From JAFGAS01 sp963809875 (GTDB taxonomy: Bacteria > Desulfobacterota > Zymogenia > Zymogenales > Zymogenaceae): DNA of 64,000 nt. Made by a program: the position numbers and the translations under genes. The number at the start of each line of letters is the position of its first letter. The first letter of the stretch is position 1. The notes under the pieces are model-generated. The model ran no database searches, was not told the origin of the DNA, and was given only the letters and a program-made list of their open reading frames with translations. Location: assembly GCA_963809875.1 (NCBI GenBank), contig CAWELC010000006.1:124001-188000 (forward strand), read 5' to 3'. Positions 10,172 through 19,103 of this stretch are shown here, piece by piece.

Positions 10172-11194
10172 GTGATCCTTGCAGGCGACATCGGCGGCAC
10201 CAAAACGAAGCTCGGGCTCTTCGAAACGCGGGAAGGGCGGCTCGTCTGCACAAAGAAGGAGACCTACCGCTCGCGGGAACACTCCTCCATCTTTTCCGTT
10301 CTCGAAGATTTCCTGAGGAGTGAGGCGGTTGTCGATGCCGCCTGCCTGGGTGTCGCGGGTCCGGTGGAGGGGGAAAGGGTCAGCGCTACGAACCTCCCCT
10401 GGAAGTTTTCAGCCGACCAGATCGCGTCGGCCGTCGGCGCGCCGGGACGGGCCTGTATCATCAACGATCTGGTGGCGCTCTCCCTGGGGACGGTGACGCT
10501 CCGTCCCCCCGGATATCGTGCCGCTCAAGGGGGGAGCGGCCGACCCGCGGGGGGTCCGGGCGGTCATCGCCGCGGGGACGGGCCTGGGACAGGGCTACCT
10601 CGTTCCGACCACCGAGTGCCGGATTCTACAGGGCGCTGCCGTCCGAGGGCGGACACGCGGATTTCTCTCCCCGGACCGAGACCGAGGCCGATCTCTGGAG
10701 GCACCTGCGAAAGCGGTTCGGACGCGTCAGCACCGAGCGGGTCGTCTCGGGAGGCGGGATCGTGGCAATCTACGAGTTCCTCCGGGACGTCAAGCGTCTC
10801 GGTCCCGACCCCCAGATCGAAAAGGCCCTGACAGGCGCCGACCCGAACCCCGTGATCGCCCGCCGCGCCGCCGGATGGGAGAGCCCCATCGCCCGCATGA
10901 CCCTGGATGTCTTCATGTCGGCCTACGGGGCCGAGGCGGGAGATCTGGCGCTTACGCTCTTGGCCACCGGCGGCGTCTACGTGGGCGGGCGGGATCGCGC
11001 GGAAGAACCTGTCGCTCGTCAAGAGCAGACCTTTTATCGACGCCTTTCTGGATAAGGGGAGGTTTCAGGGACTCATGGAGCGCATCCCGGTCTGGGCGGT
11101 CGTCAACGAGGACGTCGAGATCATCGGCGCCGCGAGCTTCGCCGCGCAAATCGGACCCGGAGACGATCCAACTTCATATATTATCGGTACCTGA
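10172..11194 (+). CDS. glk: Glucokinase (frameshifted)
   Basis: Starts with GTG at 10172 behind GGGAG. The N-terminal ATP-binding motif GDIGGTKTKLGLF, then GVAGPVEGERVSATNLPW and IINDLVALSLG, identify the Glk-type hexokinase fold that phosphorylates glucose to glucose-6-phosphate. Later blocks are AAGTGLGQGYLVP, SEGGHADFSPRTE and LLATGGVYVGGGIA. Three one-base insertions break the frame: C run 10505-10510, CC at 10619-10620 and G run near 10987. With them removed the protein is about 340 residues, close to the family length. The aldolase follows 12 bases after the stop, so the pair is probably a glycolytic operon. Since all domains are intact, sequencing error is more likely than decay. Confidence 0.8.
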
Positions 11195-11206
11195 GAGGAG
11201 GGACCC

Positions 11207-12131
11207 ATGCCACTGACGTCAACCAAAGAGATGTTTGAAAAGGCCTATCGGGGCGGGTACGCCGTCGGGGCGTTCAACGTCAACAATATGGAGATCATCC
11301 AGGGGATCGTGGAGGCCGCCGACGCAGAAAAGGCGCCCCTGATCCTCCAGGTCTCCGCGGGGGCCCGCAAATACGCAAATCCGGTCTACCTCAAGAAGCT
11401 CGTCGAGGCGGCGGTGGAAACCAGCACCATCCCGATCGCCCTGCACCTGGATCACGGCGAGACCTTCGAGATCGCCAAGTCGTGCATCGACGGCGGGTTC
11501 ACGTCGGTCATGATCGACGGGTCCAAACACCCCTTCGAGGAAAACGTCCGGCTCACCAAGGAGGTGGTGGTTTACGCCCACGCCCGGGGCGTTCCGGTGG
11601 AGGCGGAGCTGGGCAAGCTCGCCGGTATCGAGGACGCGATCAAGAGCAAGGAGTCGGTCTTCACCGACCCCGATGAGGCGGTCGAGTTCGTCAAGCGCAC
11701 CGGGTGCGACTCGCTGGCCGTCTCGGTGGGCACGTCCCACGGGGCATACAAGTTCAAGGGAGAGCCGACGCTGGACATGGAGCGGCTGGAAAAGATCTCA
11801 AAGATGATCCCCGGCTTTCCGCTGGTGCTTGCACGGCGCCTCATCGGTGCTCCCCCAATACGTCCAGGAGGCCAACAAGTACGGAGGAAACCTCCCCGGG
11901 GCCAAGGGGGTGCCGGAGGATCTGATCCGCAAGGCCGCGGCAATGGGGGTCTGCAAGGTCAATATCGATACGGACCTGAGGCTTGCGATGACCTCCACGA
12001 TCCGCAGGGTCATGACGGAGAGTCCCGCGGAGTTCGATCCCCGCAAATACCTGGGACCCGCACGCGACGCGATCCGGGAGGTCGTCCGGCACAAGATCGT
12101 CGAAGTGCTGGGGTGCAAGGGGAAGGCATAA
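11207..12131 (+). CDS. fba: Class II fructose-1,6-bisphosphate aldolase (frameshifted)
   Basis: About 307 residues after correction. Class II (zinc) aldolase landmarks are present in order: GAFNVNNMEI, the metal and catalytic region ALHLDHGE near residues 78-85, MIDGSKHPFEEN, VSVGTSHGAYK, LVLHGASS and KVNIDTDLRLA. The enzyme splits fructose-1,6-bisphosphate to dihydroxyacetone phosphate and glyceraldehyde-3-phosphate. One extra T at 11829-11830 shifts the frame just at the histidine of LVLHGASS. GAGGAGGG precedes the ATG. It is co-directional with glk, and a hairpin cluster and terminator follow. A tagatose- or 2-keto-3-deoxy variant is possible, but the zinc-site sequence fits Fba well. Confidence 0.88.
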
Positions 12132-12135
12132 CTCA

Positions 12136-12163
12136 CCCCGCGAAATCTTCGATTTCACGGGGG
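12136..12163. repeat. Dispersed hairpin, CCCCRCGAA type
   Basis: Arms of 11 bases (one mismatch) around a CTTCG loop, flanked by TCA on the left and GGCCCCGAT on the right. The same layout recurs at 44759 and 46578, and in diverged form at 14975. It begins five bases after the fba stop codon. Confidence 0.6.
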
Positions 12164-12172
12164 CCCCGATAA

Positions 12173-12205
12173 CCACCCTAAAAAGGCTGATAGCTTTTAG
12201 GGTGG
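12173..12205. repeat. Perfect 11-bp stem-loop downstream of fba
   Basis: CCACCCTAAAA pairs perfectly with TTTTAGGGTGG across an 11-base loop. It lacks a following T run, so it is listed as a hairpin and not as the terminator. Confidence 0.6.
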
Positions 12206-12210
12206 CTCAG

Positions 12211-12257
12211 GTAATAAAGCACGGACAACCAACGAGTTGTCCGTGCTTTTTATTACC
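12211..12257. terminator. Bidirectional intrinsic terminator between fba and the enoyl-CoA hydratase
   Basis: A very long stem (GTAATAAAGCACGGACAAC and its complement) around a 6-base loop, A-rich on one side and T-rich on the other. It lies between convergent genes and can stop transcription from both. Confidence 0.85.
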
Positions 12258-12307
12258 TGATGAACGACAGGATTTTGCGGCCGGGGACGCCGTAACGTCA
12301 AACTTCC

Positions 12308-13114
12308 CTATTTCCCCTTAAAGCGAGCCGGGCGTTTCTCGATGAAGGCGGAAATCCCCTCCCGCGTATCCTCGGACGAAGCAAGCCACATAATGCTGCC
12401 CCGCTCGATGGCAAGGGCCGCCTCAATGCTGTCGCACGTGATCGAATTGACGATCACGTTTTTTGCCGCCCGCAACGTCAAGGGGGGTTTTGCCATCATG
12501 GCGGAAACCGTCTTTTCCACTTCTTCAAAGAGAACTTCTCTTGTCGGCAGGACCTTATTGACCAACCCCCATTGTTGTGCTTCCTTGGCCGTAATGATCT
12601 CCCCGGTATATATCATCTCCTTTGCCTTTCTGACCGGAATCGCCCGGGGAAGTCGAACGGTTCCCCCCCAGCCGGGAAGGAGCCCGATATTGATTTCGGG
12701 AAAACCGAAGGTCGCATCTTCGACGCAATAGATGAAATCACAAAAGAGAGCTAGCTCGAGCCCTCCCGCGTAGCAGATACCGTTTACCGCCGCGATGAGG
12801 GGTTTCTCCATGTAGGTCATGTAGTATTGCAGGAGGTTTCCCTTCTGATACATCAGGTCGTATGCGCTCACGTGATCCAGGGTCTGAAAGAGACGAATAT
12901 CCCCTCCCGCCGAGAACACCTTTTGTCCGGCCCCGGTCAAAACGACGCACCGGATCGTGCTGTCGCGAGCCGTCTCACCCATCACCTCGACAAGCTCGTT
13001 TTGCATGGTATCGCTGATGGCGTTCATCATCTTTTCATTATTCAGCGTCAGATAGAGCACTTCGCCGTCTTTCCCTTTCCGTTCGTAGATTAACCGCTTA
13101 TATTGGCCGGTCAT
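12308..13114 (-). CDS. Enoyl-CoA hydratase/isomerase (crotonase)
   Basis: A 268-residue crotonase with both catalytic glutamates of hydratases: E120 in YAGGLELALFCDF and E140 in FGFPEINIGLLPGWGG, 20 residues apart as in rat mitochondrial enoyl-CoA hydratase (Glu144/Glu164). The oxyanion-hole segment is VFSAGGDIRLF. The expected reaction is syn-hydration of 2-enoyl-CoA. GGAGGGGG precedes the ATG. It is alone on the minus strand, ending at the shared terminator. No frameshift is present. The exact acyl chain cannot be told. Confidence 0.85.
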   Translation of the reverse strand: MTGQYKRLIYERKGKDGEVLYLTLNNEKMMNAISDTMQNELVEVMGETARDSTIRCVVLTGAGQKVFSAGGDIRLFQTLDHVSAYDLMYQKGNLLQYYMTYMEKPLIAAVNGICYAGGLELALFCDFIYCVEDATFGFPEINIGLLPGWGGTVRLPRAIPVRKAKEMIYTGEIITAKEAQQWGLVNKVLPTREVLFEEVEKTVSAMMAKPPLTLRAAKNVIVNSITCDSIEAALAIERGSIMWLASSEDTREGISAFIEKRPARFKGK

Positions 13115-13388
13115 TCATTCCCCCTCCATTTATGATGTTCCTGGGCCATATATACCACATTTCGACTGTCGTTATCATACTGAATGTAACTATTACGGGT
13201 GAGGATTACGGATCAGTTGCGCGGGGATTGCGGCCAGAGCCACGTATTCTTCTTGATGGGGTCGGAGTAAACCCTGTTGTTGGGGAAAGCATAGGGGGGA
13301 ATTGTCAGGGAAAAGTCTCAGCTCCGCACTCTCCCAGGCTCCGAGGATCTCTCCAATGTTCTGGGTCTTATTGAGCTCCAAACGAAAG

Positions 13389-13412
13389 ACGGGCACCACA
13401 TGTGGTGCCCGT
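13389..13412. repeat. Perfect 24-base palindrome
   Basis: ACGGGCACCACA is followed immediately by its exact reverse complement. It has no T tail. It resembles short intergenic palindromes scattered in many environmental genomes. Confidence 0.7.
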
Positions 13413-13454
13413 ACGGTTCTAATCCTGTTCCTTTCTCGCTTACCCCTGACGGGC

Positions 13455-13481
13455 CCCATGTGAACCGAAGGTTCGCATGGG
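13455..13481. repeat. Imperfect inverted repeat, 12-bp arms
   Basis: CCCATGTGAACC pairs with GGTTCGCATGGG (one mismatch) across a 3-base loop, 43 bases after the palindrome at 13389 and close to the end of the TPR gene. Confidence 0.6.
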
Positions 13482-13483
13482 TG

Positions 13484-14302
13484 TCACTGTGGCCTGATCT
13501 CTCCCTTTCCCCACCGCGGGCCGGTCTGCTTTTCCTCGACACAGACGCCCGCAGACAGCGACTCGGCCTTCTCCCGGTCCCGCCGGGACATCTCCGCGTC
13601 CCCCTTCATCATGAACGCCTCGGCCCTGCCGCAGTAGGCCTGGGCCAGGTAGCGCGTCTGCAGCTCCGAATAGCGGCCGATGGCGCTGGAATAGTCCGAG
13701 ACGGCGCTGTCGTAGTACCCGAGGGCCATATCGACCTCGGCGCGATTGAAATAGGCCGGGGCAAAGGTATCGTCGCTGATGATCGCTTCGTTATACCACG
13801 AGAGGGCCTTCTCGGAATCTCCCCGCTCTTTGGCGATGTTGCCCAGGAGGTTCTGGGCCCGGGCGAAGGAGGGGTTGATGTTCAACGCCTGGGTGAGATC
13901 GCGCACGGCGGCCGTCATGTTTCCCGTCCGGTAGTTCAGAAGGCCGCTCACGAAATAGGCGTCGGCCGAATCGGGAGACTCGGCGATGATCTGCCCGATT
14001 TCCGCCTGGGCAAGATCATACTTCTCCAGCCCGGTATAGATCTCCGCCCGCAAGAGGCGCATCCTGGTCTTCGTCTGCTGGTCGACTTCCCAAAGGGCTA
14101 TCGCCTGGTTGACATAGTCGAGCGATACGTCGAGGTTGCCGGCGTTGAAGGCGATGAGGGCAAGCGAATAGAGATCGGCGGCCTTCTCGGTATCCGTCCC
14201 GCGTGGAGGAGCCGATGCTCCCCCCCCGGTCGGGGTCAGGGTTGTACAGCCCACGGATACGATCGTCACAAGCACGGCTATCATCGCGGCGGCTTTTTTC
14301 AC
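13484..14302 (-). CDS. TPR-repeat lipoprotein
   Basis: About 272 residues from GTG 14300-14302, chosen because GGGAG lies eight bases upstream and the frame then starts with a lipoprotein signal (KKAAAMIAVLVTIVSVGC). A longer in-frame ATG at 14371 has no such support. Mature residues contain about five tetratricopeptide repeats, for example AYFVSGLLNYRTGNMTAAVR and APAYFNRAEVDMALGYYDSA. TPR lipoproteins are scaffolds for periplasmic or outer-membrane complexes such as PilF- or BamD-like systems. No neighbour shows which complex. The C-terminus is charged. No frameshift. Confidence 0.75.
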   Translation of the reverse strand: MKKAAAMIAVLVTIVSVGCTTLTPTGGGASAPPRGTDTEKAADLYSLALIAFNAGNLDVSLDYVNQAIALWEVDQQTKTRMRLLRAEIYTGLEKYDLAQAEIGQIIAESPDSADAYFVSGLLNYRTGNMTAAVRDLTQALNINPSFARAQNLLGNIAKERGDSEKALSWYNEAIISDDTFAPAYFNRAEVDMALGYYDSAVSDYSSAIGRYSELQTRYLAQAYCGRAEAFMMKGDAEMSRRDREKAESLSAGVCVEEKQTGPRWGKGEIRPQ

Positions 14303-14498
14303 GGCATAGACTCCCACACAATAAATGATATGATGTCCGAGATGACGGGGCGGTCGGCCCGGCCCGTCCAATATGCCGGCAATAGTAGCATGATCCGGGC
14401 GATTTGAAAAGGGTTAATCGAGCCGCGCCGGCCCGTTTCGTCCCGCCGGGCAGAGTCGCGCGAGGCGGGCCGGTGCGGGACCGTCCGCGTCGTATCCC

Positions 14499-14527
14499 TT
14501 GACCGGGGGGACGCATATCTCTATAAT
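14499..14527 (+). promoter_or_regulatory. Sigma70-type promoter for the two-TM protein gene
   Basis: TTGACC and TATAAT (perfect -10) are separated by 17 bases, 49 bases before the ATG at 14576. A second TATAAT lies at 14534-14539. Confidence 0.7.
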
Positions 14528-14575
14528 GATCCCTATAATGAGAAGACGCGCACTCTATCATGAGGTGAGGATGCC

Positions 14576-14938
14576 ATGGCCACTTCGATGGATTTCTACG
14601 AGAGATGTCTGAAAGACAATTTTACGGGTATCGACGCTCTCTCGACCGATGAGCTGAGATTCTTGCTGACGGTCCACGACAAGAAGGTGGACTACTTCAA
14701 GGAAGAGCGAAAGATGCACTTTCTCGCCTTCATGCTGGTAACGCTCCTCTTTTTCATCGTTCTTCCCCGAACTTTCGAGGACCAGTACCGGCTGGCGTTC
14801 GTCCTTCTGGAGGCCTTCCTTTTCGTGCTGATGGTTCCCTATGTCTTTTATTACGCCTGGTACGAAAACCGCCTGCGAAAACTCGAGGCCCTCTATTTCG
14901 TAATCCTTCAAGCGGCTGCCCGGAGGGGTAATAAATGA
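14576..14938 (+). CDS. Small membrane protein with two transmembrane helices
   Basis: A 120-residue protein: a soluble, acidic N-terminus of about 45 residues, then two hydrophobic helices (HFLAFMLVTLLFFIVLP and LAFVLLEAFLFVLMVPYVFY) and a short basic tail. GAGGTGAGG sits five bases before the ATG and a near-consensus promoter lies upstream. Family not recognised. It is followed by a hairpin and then dapB, 123 bases away. A regulatory or assembly role is possible, but nothing in the sequence shows it. Confidence 0.65.
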   Translation: MATSMDFYERCLKDNFTGIDALSTDELRFLLTVHDKKVDYFKEERKMHFLAFMLVTLLFFIVLPRTFEDQYRLAFVLLEAFLFVLMVPYVFYYAWYENRLRKLEALYFVILQAAARRGNK

Positions 14939-14974
14939 TTTACAGGTCGCCGAAAAGCTGATACGATAAAACTA

Positions 14975-15000
14975 CTCCATGAAAACTTCGTTTCATGGAG
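14975..15000. repeat. Hairpin between the membrane protein gene and dapB
   Basis: Perfect 10-bp arms CTCCATGAAA/TTTCATGGAG around ACTTCG, followed by GCGGGGACG. It resembles a diverged member of the CCCCRCGAA hairpin group, with a similar TTCG loop and G-rich right flank. Confidence 0.55.
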
Positions 15001-15061
15001 GCGGGGACGTGAAAGAAGAGGGAAAGGCTCGATCCTTGTTTATCTCAGTGAGGAGTTGTCG

Positions 15062-15877
15062 ATGATCAAGGTGGTGGTATCGGGAGCGGCAGGAAGGATG
15101 GGAAGGCAGGTAATCACCGCGATTGCCGAGGACCCGGAGATGGAACTCTCCGGGGCGCTGGAGGCGCCAAAGCATCCCGCCCTCGGGCGCGACGCGGGGG
15201 CCTACGCGGGGTCGCCTGAGAACCGGATTATCATCACGGACGAGATCTCGAAGGCCTTCAAGGGCGCTGAGGTCGTCGTTGATTTCTCCGGCCCGCGGTC
15301 CTCCGTGAAGATGATGTCCGAGGCGGCACGTCGGGGCATGCCCGCCGTCTCCGGCACTACCGGGCTCTCGGAGGACGACGTCGGCCAGGTCATGGTATTT
15401 GCCGAGACGGTCCCGATCGTCATGACGCCCAACATGAGCGTTGGGGTCAATCTCCTCTTTGCCGTTACCGACGAGGTGGCGCGGGTGCTCGGCGATGATT
15501 TTGACGTCGAGATCATCGAGGCCCACCATAACCAGAAGGCCGACGCGCCGAGCGGAACCGCACGGCGTCTCCTGGAGATCGTGGCGCGGGCACTGAGGCG
15601 CGACCCGAAAGAGGTCGGCGTCTACGGGCGCCAGGGGATGGTCGGCAAGCGGACCGGCAGCGAGATCGGCGTCCACGCGATCCGGGCCGGCGATATCATC
15701 GGTGAGCACACGGTCCTCTTTGCCTCGGAGGGAGAGCGCATCGAGCTCGTCCACCGGGTGACCAGCCGCATGAGCTTAGCCCGGGGGGCGGTTCGCGCGG
15801 CCCACTGGGTCGTCGACAAGGAGCCGGGCCTCTACGACATGCAGGACGTGCTGGCCCTGCGCAGGAAACACGGGTAG
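15062..15877 (+). CDS. dapB: 4-hydroxy-tetrahydrodipicolinate reductase
   Basis: About 271 residues from ATG 15062, six bases behind AGGAG. The N-terminal dinucleotide-binding motif is VVSGAAGRMGRQV. The substrate loop is VEIIEAHHNQKADAPSGTA, with the catalytic histidine pair and lysine of DapB. The C-terminal dimer/substrate block includes HRVTSRMSLARGAVRAA. It reduces the cyclised aspartate-semialdehyde/pyruvate product toward tetrahydrodipicolinate in lysine and cell-wall precursor synthesis, in the cytoplasm. dapL, the next enzyme of the shortest lysine route, lies two genes downstream, so the cluster likely uses the LL-DAP aminotransferase pathway. No frameshift. Confidence 0.95.
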   Translation: MIKVVVSGAAGRMGRQVITAIAEDPEMELSGALEAPKHPALGRDAGAYAGSPENRIIITDEISKAFKGAEVVVDFSGPRSSVKMMSEAARRGMPAVSGTTGLSEDDVGQVMVFAETVPIVMTPNMSVGVNLLFAVTDEVARVLGDDFDVEIIEAHHNQKADAPSGTARRLLEIVARALRRDPKEVGVYGRQGMVGKRTGSEIGVHAIRAGDIIGEHTVLFASEGERIELVHRVTSRMSLARGAVRAAHWVVDKEPGLYDMQDVLALRRKHG

Positions 15878-15956
15878 CCCCAATGGCGTGCATCGGCCGC
15901 GGGAGCGCGCGGCGGCCGTGAAAACAAAACGATCCGAACGGTGAGAGACATCGCCC

Positions 15957-16721
15957 ATGAAGATAGCGCGGTTTGAACACGGTGGGAAAGTCCGGTACGG
16001 GATCGTCGAGGGGGACGTGCTCGTCGAGTTCTCCGACCTCTACCCGGCCGACGAGGCCAAGGGCGGCGAAAACGTCTTTGCGATGAGCACGGTGCGCCTG
16101 CTGGCCCCCACGGCCCCCCTCAAGGTGGTGGCGGTCGGGCTCAACTACCTCGATCACGCAAAGGAGATGGGGATGGCGACCCCGGAAGAGCCGATCATCT
16201 TCATCAAGCCGTCCACCTCCGTTATCGGTCCCGGCGACGACATCATCATGCCGAAAAGCAGCGCGCGGATCGACTACGAGGGAGAGCTCGGCGTCGTAAT
16301 CGGGAGGCGCGCCAAGGATGTCTCCCTGGCCGACGCAAAAGCCCATGTCTTCGGCTATACCTGCCTCAACGACGTGACCGCCCGCGACCTCCAGTTCAAG
16401 GACATTCAGTTCACCCGCGCCAAATCCTTCGATACCTTCTGCCCCATCGGGCCCTGGGTCGAGACGGAGCTGGACCCCTACAACCTGCCCATCGAGACGC
16501 GTCTCAACGGCAAGACGGTGCAGAGCTCCAACACGGCCCAGATGAAGTGGGGTGTTTACGAGCTGGTCTCGTTCATATCCGGGATTATGACACTCCTTCC
16601 CGGGGACGTCATCGCCACGGGGACCCCGCCGGGAATCGGCCCGATGGCACCGGACGACCGCGTGGAGGTGTCCATCGCGGGGATCGGCACTCTCACCAAC
16701 CAGACCAGGTCTTCGGCGTAA
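15957..16721 (+). CDS. Fumarylacetoacetate hydrolase family protein
   Basis: A 254-residue protein of the FAH fold. The metal-binding acidic residues are in ARIDYEGELGVVIGR and NDVTARDLQFKD. Other family signatures are VGLNYLDHAKEMG, FIKPSTSVIGPGDDI and GTPPGIGP. Members hydrolyse or decarboxylate beta-diketo acids such as fumarylpyruvate, acylpyruvates or homoprotocatechuate intermediates; some act as oxaloacetate decarboxylases. It lies between dapB and dapL, all on one strand with short gaps, so a link to pyruvate or oxaloacetate metabolism is possible but unproven. The ribosome-binding site is weak (GTGAGAG). Complete and without frameshift. Confidence 0.85.
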   Translation: MKIARFEHGGKVRYGIVEGDVLVEFSDLYPADEAKGGENVFAMSTVRLLAPTAPLKVVAVGLNYLDHAKEMGMATPEEPIIFIKPSTSVIGPGDDIIMPKSSARIDYEGELGVVIGRRAKDVSLADAKAHVFGYTCLNDVTARDLQFKDIQFTRAKSFDTFCPIGPWVETELDPYNLPIETRLNGKTVQSSNTAQMKWGVYELVSFISGIMTLLPGDVIATGTPPGIGPMAPDDRVEVSIAGIGTLTNQTRSSA

Positions 16722-16758
16722 CAATCCGACCTCTGAAATGAACAGGAGCACGAGCGGC

Positions 16759-17926
16759 ATGAAGATTACCTATGCGGACAGGATACTGAATATTCCCCCT
16801 TACCTCTTCGAGCGGATCGACCGGGTCGGCAGCGATATGCGCGCAAAGGGCGCGGACATCATTGACCTGGGGGTCGGTGATCCCGATATCCCCACCCCCG
16901 CGCCCATCGTCGAGGCGCTGGCCCGGGAGGCCGCAAAGCCACAAAACCACCGCTACCCCTTCACGGTGGGGCTTTCGGCGTTTCGCACGGCGGTGGCCGA
17001 TTGGTACGGGCGGCGCTTCGGGGTGAAGATCGATCCCAAGGACGAGGTTGTCTCCGTCATCGGGTCAAAGGAGGGACTTGCCCACGTCCCCCTGGCCTTT
17101 GTCAACCCCGGCGAGACCGTGCTTGTGCCTGAGCCGGCCTATCCCGTCTACAGCATCACGTCGGCCTTTTACGGCGCCGACGTCCATTTCATGCCGCTGA
17201 CGGCCGATAACGACTTTCTGCCCGACCTCACGGCGATCCCGAAAGGGGTGGCCGACAGGGCCACCCTCATGTTCCTCAATTATCCCGGTAACCCCACGTC
17301 CGCCGTCGGCCACGCGCGACTATTTCAAGGAGGTGGTGGACTTCGCTCAGAAGCGCAACATCATCGTCTGTCACGACGCCGCCTATACCGAGGTCTACTT
17401 CGATGACAAGAAGCCCGCGAGCTTCCTTGAGATCGAGGGCGCCCGGGACGTGGCGCTGGAGATCGGGAGCCTCTCAAAGACCTTCAACATGACGGGCTGG
17501 CGGATCGGCTTTGCCGTCGGGAGGAAAGAGCTTGTCGGGGGGCTGGCAAAGGTCAAGTCCAACATGGACTCCGGGATCTTCCAGCCCATCCAGCTTGCGG
17601 CCGCGTACGCCCTGAATCACGCGGAAGAGCTGACGGCCCCCATCCGCGCCGTCTACGAGAGGCGGCGGGGCGTGCTGGCCGAGGCCCTTTCGGCCGCGGG
17701 GCTCGAGTATCGGATGCCCCAGGCCAGCTTCTACTTCTGGGTAAAGGTCCCCCGGACGATGAGCTCCGAGTCGTTTGCGGAGATGCTGATCAGCAAGGCC
17801 CACATCGTCGCGACCCCCGGCTCCGGGTTCGGCCCCAGCGGGGAAGGGTACATCAGGTTCACCCTCTGTGCCCCGGAAGAGAGGCTCACCGAGGCGGGAG
17901 AACGGATCGTCGAGGCATTGAGATAG
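16759..17926 (+). CDS. dapL: LL-diaminopimelate aminotransferase (frameshifted)
   Basis: About 388 residues after removing one extra G at 17308-17309. The start is taken as ATG 16759, behind AGGAG; ATG 16738 lacks a good site. The fold is PLP aminotransferase class I/II: PKDEVVSVIGSKEGLAHVPL, FLNYPGNPTSAV, HDAAYTEVYFDD and the Schiff-base lysine in GSLSKTFNMTGWRIGF. The N-terminus (DRILNIPPYLFERIDR) is typical of DapL. It converts tetrahydrodipicolinate directly to LL-diaminopimelate with glutamate, bypassing the acylated intermediates. Neighbouring dapB supports the role. A related broad aminotransferase is the main alternative. Confidence 0.85.
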
Positions 17927-18050
17927 CCACCCAGCGGAATCTCTGATATAACGGGGGGGGCTGGCGAGTGTGGGAGACAGTAACGGTAAGTACGGACGCT
18001 TCGCGAGCGAATCTGGAATAGACGTTCACGGGAGTCCGAATGTAATCGGT

Positions 18051-18146
18051 CGTCATTGCGAGCCCCCGAAGGGGGCGCGGCAATCCCCTGACTGTCACCG
18101 TACAACAGGGGGATTGCTTCGGTCGTTTTACTCCCTCGCAATGACG
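18051..18146. repeat. Dispersed composite palindrome with CGTCATTGCGAG ends
   Basis: The element starts CGTCATTGCGAG and ends CTCGCAATGACG. Internal arms GCAATCCCC and GGGGATTGC nest inside, and CCCCCGAAGGGGG forms a further small hairpin. Ends of this kind recur widely in bacterial intergenic regions. It occupies the gap between dapL and the cyclase gene, which otherwise shows nothing. A partial copy lies at 44804. Confidence 0.75.
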
Positions 18147-18221
18147 GTCTCACACTGACGGCATATTGAGCCGCCCCTACAGATACTGATACGATGGTTT
18201 AAAATACCAGCGGAGGACAAT

Positions 18222-19001
18222 ATGGCCAAGAAATTCATAGACCTTTCCATCGCCATCGAGGACGGGCTTCCGTCGGATCCGCCCCTGATGATCCCCAAGA
18301 TCCAGTACATCGACCACAAGCAGGGGGCGGGCACCATGGTTCCCTTCTTCCCCGGCATCGACCCCGACAAGGACCTGCCGGGGGGGCTCGGATGGGCGGT
18401 GGAGCTGCTCACGGTCAGCACGCACGCCGGCACCCACATCGACGCGCCGTGGCACTACCACCCGACCCAGGACAAGGGCAAGCCCGCCCTGACCGTCGAC
18501 AAGATGCCGCTGGAATGGTGCATCGCCGACGGAGTCGTGCTCGATTTCAGAAAATTTCCCGACGGTTACAAGGTAACGCCGGCCGACGTCGACGCGGAGC
18601 TCAAACGGATCGGTTACACGATCAAGCCCAACGACGCCGTGCTGATCATGACCGGGGCCGACCGGAACTGGGGCAAGCTGGAGTACCTCCTGACCGGATG
18701 CGGCATGGGAAAGGAGTCGACGCTTCACATCCTGAACATGGGGGTCAACGTCGTGGGAACGGACGCCTGGAGCTGGGACCGGCCCCTGCCGTTTATCGCC
18801 CAGGACTACGCCAAGACCAAGGACGCGTCCCTCATCTGGGAGGCCCACTTCGCCGGCATCGAGAAGGGATATTTCCAGATCGAAAAACTCACCAACCTGG
18901 ACAAGCTCCCGCCCTTCGGGTTCACCTTCTACTGCTTTCCCGTCAAGATCAAGGGAGCGTCCGCAGGCTGGATCAGGGCGGTGGCGCAGGTCGACAAGTA
19001 G
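18222..19001 (+). CDS. Cyclase family protein (kynurenine formamidase-like metal hydrolase)
   Basis: A 259-residue protein with the family signature HAGTHIDAPWHYH near residues 67-79, which provides metal ligands and the catalytic histidine region in bacterial kynurenine formamidase. Other conserved parts are DLSIAIEDGLPSD at the N-terminus and GVNVVGTDAWSWD near residue 165. Members hydrolyse amide or cyclic bonds (N-formylkynurenine, isatin, lactones). GGAGG precedes the ATG. A strong hairpin terminator follows. The substrate is not inferable; no tryptophan-degradation gene is adjacent. Confidence 0.85.
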   Translation: MAKKFIDLSIAIEDGLPSDPPLMIPKIQYIDHKQGAGTMVPFFPGIDPDKDLPGGLGWAVELLTVSTHAGTHIDAPWHYHPTQDKGKPALTVDKMPLEWCIADGVVLDFRKFPDGYKVTPADVDAELKRIGYTIKPNDAVLIMTGADRNWGKLEYLLTGCGMGKESTLHILNMGVNVVGTDAWSWDRPLPFIAQDYAKTKDASLIWEAHFAGIEKGYFQIEKLTNLDKLPPFGFTFYCFPVKIKGASAGWIRAVAQVDK

Positions 19002-19065
19002 GAGGCGCATGCGGTCCCCAAATCAGAAAGACGGGCGATGCTCCCGTCTAAAGGGTTGAAAGGCG

Positions 19066-19103
19066 AAAAAAAGCGCCCCTGCCGATAGTGGAGGGGCGCT
19101 TTT
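19066..19103. terminator. Bidirectional terminator between the cyclase and the OYE-family gene
   Basis: AAAGCGCCCCT pairs with AGGGGCGCTTT across 11 bases, with an A run on the left and TTTT on the right. It lies between convergent genes and touches the stop codon of the right-hand gene. Confidence 0.8.

Larger units (their letters stand above)
13115..13483. other. Intergenic region, 369 bases, without a convincing gene
   Basis: Upstream of the enoyl-CoA hydratase and downstream of the TPR gene, both minus strand. It holds two strong inverted repeats (listed separately). Short frames here overlap these palindromes and have no ribosome-binding site or recognisable product. Confidence 0.6.

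Noticed and set aside
12136..12257. CRISPR-like repeat cluster after fba.
   Set aside because: Three different hairpins lie side by side without a repeated unit or spacers. They are a repeat element, a stem-loop and a terminator.
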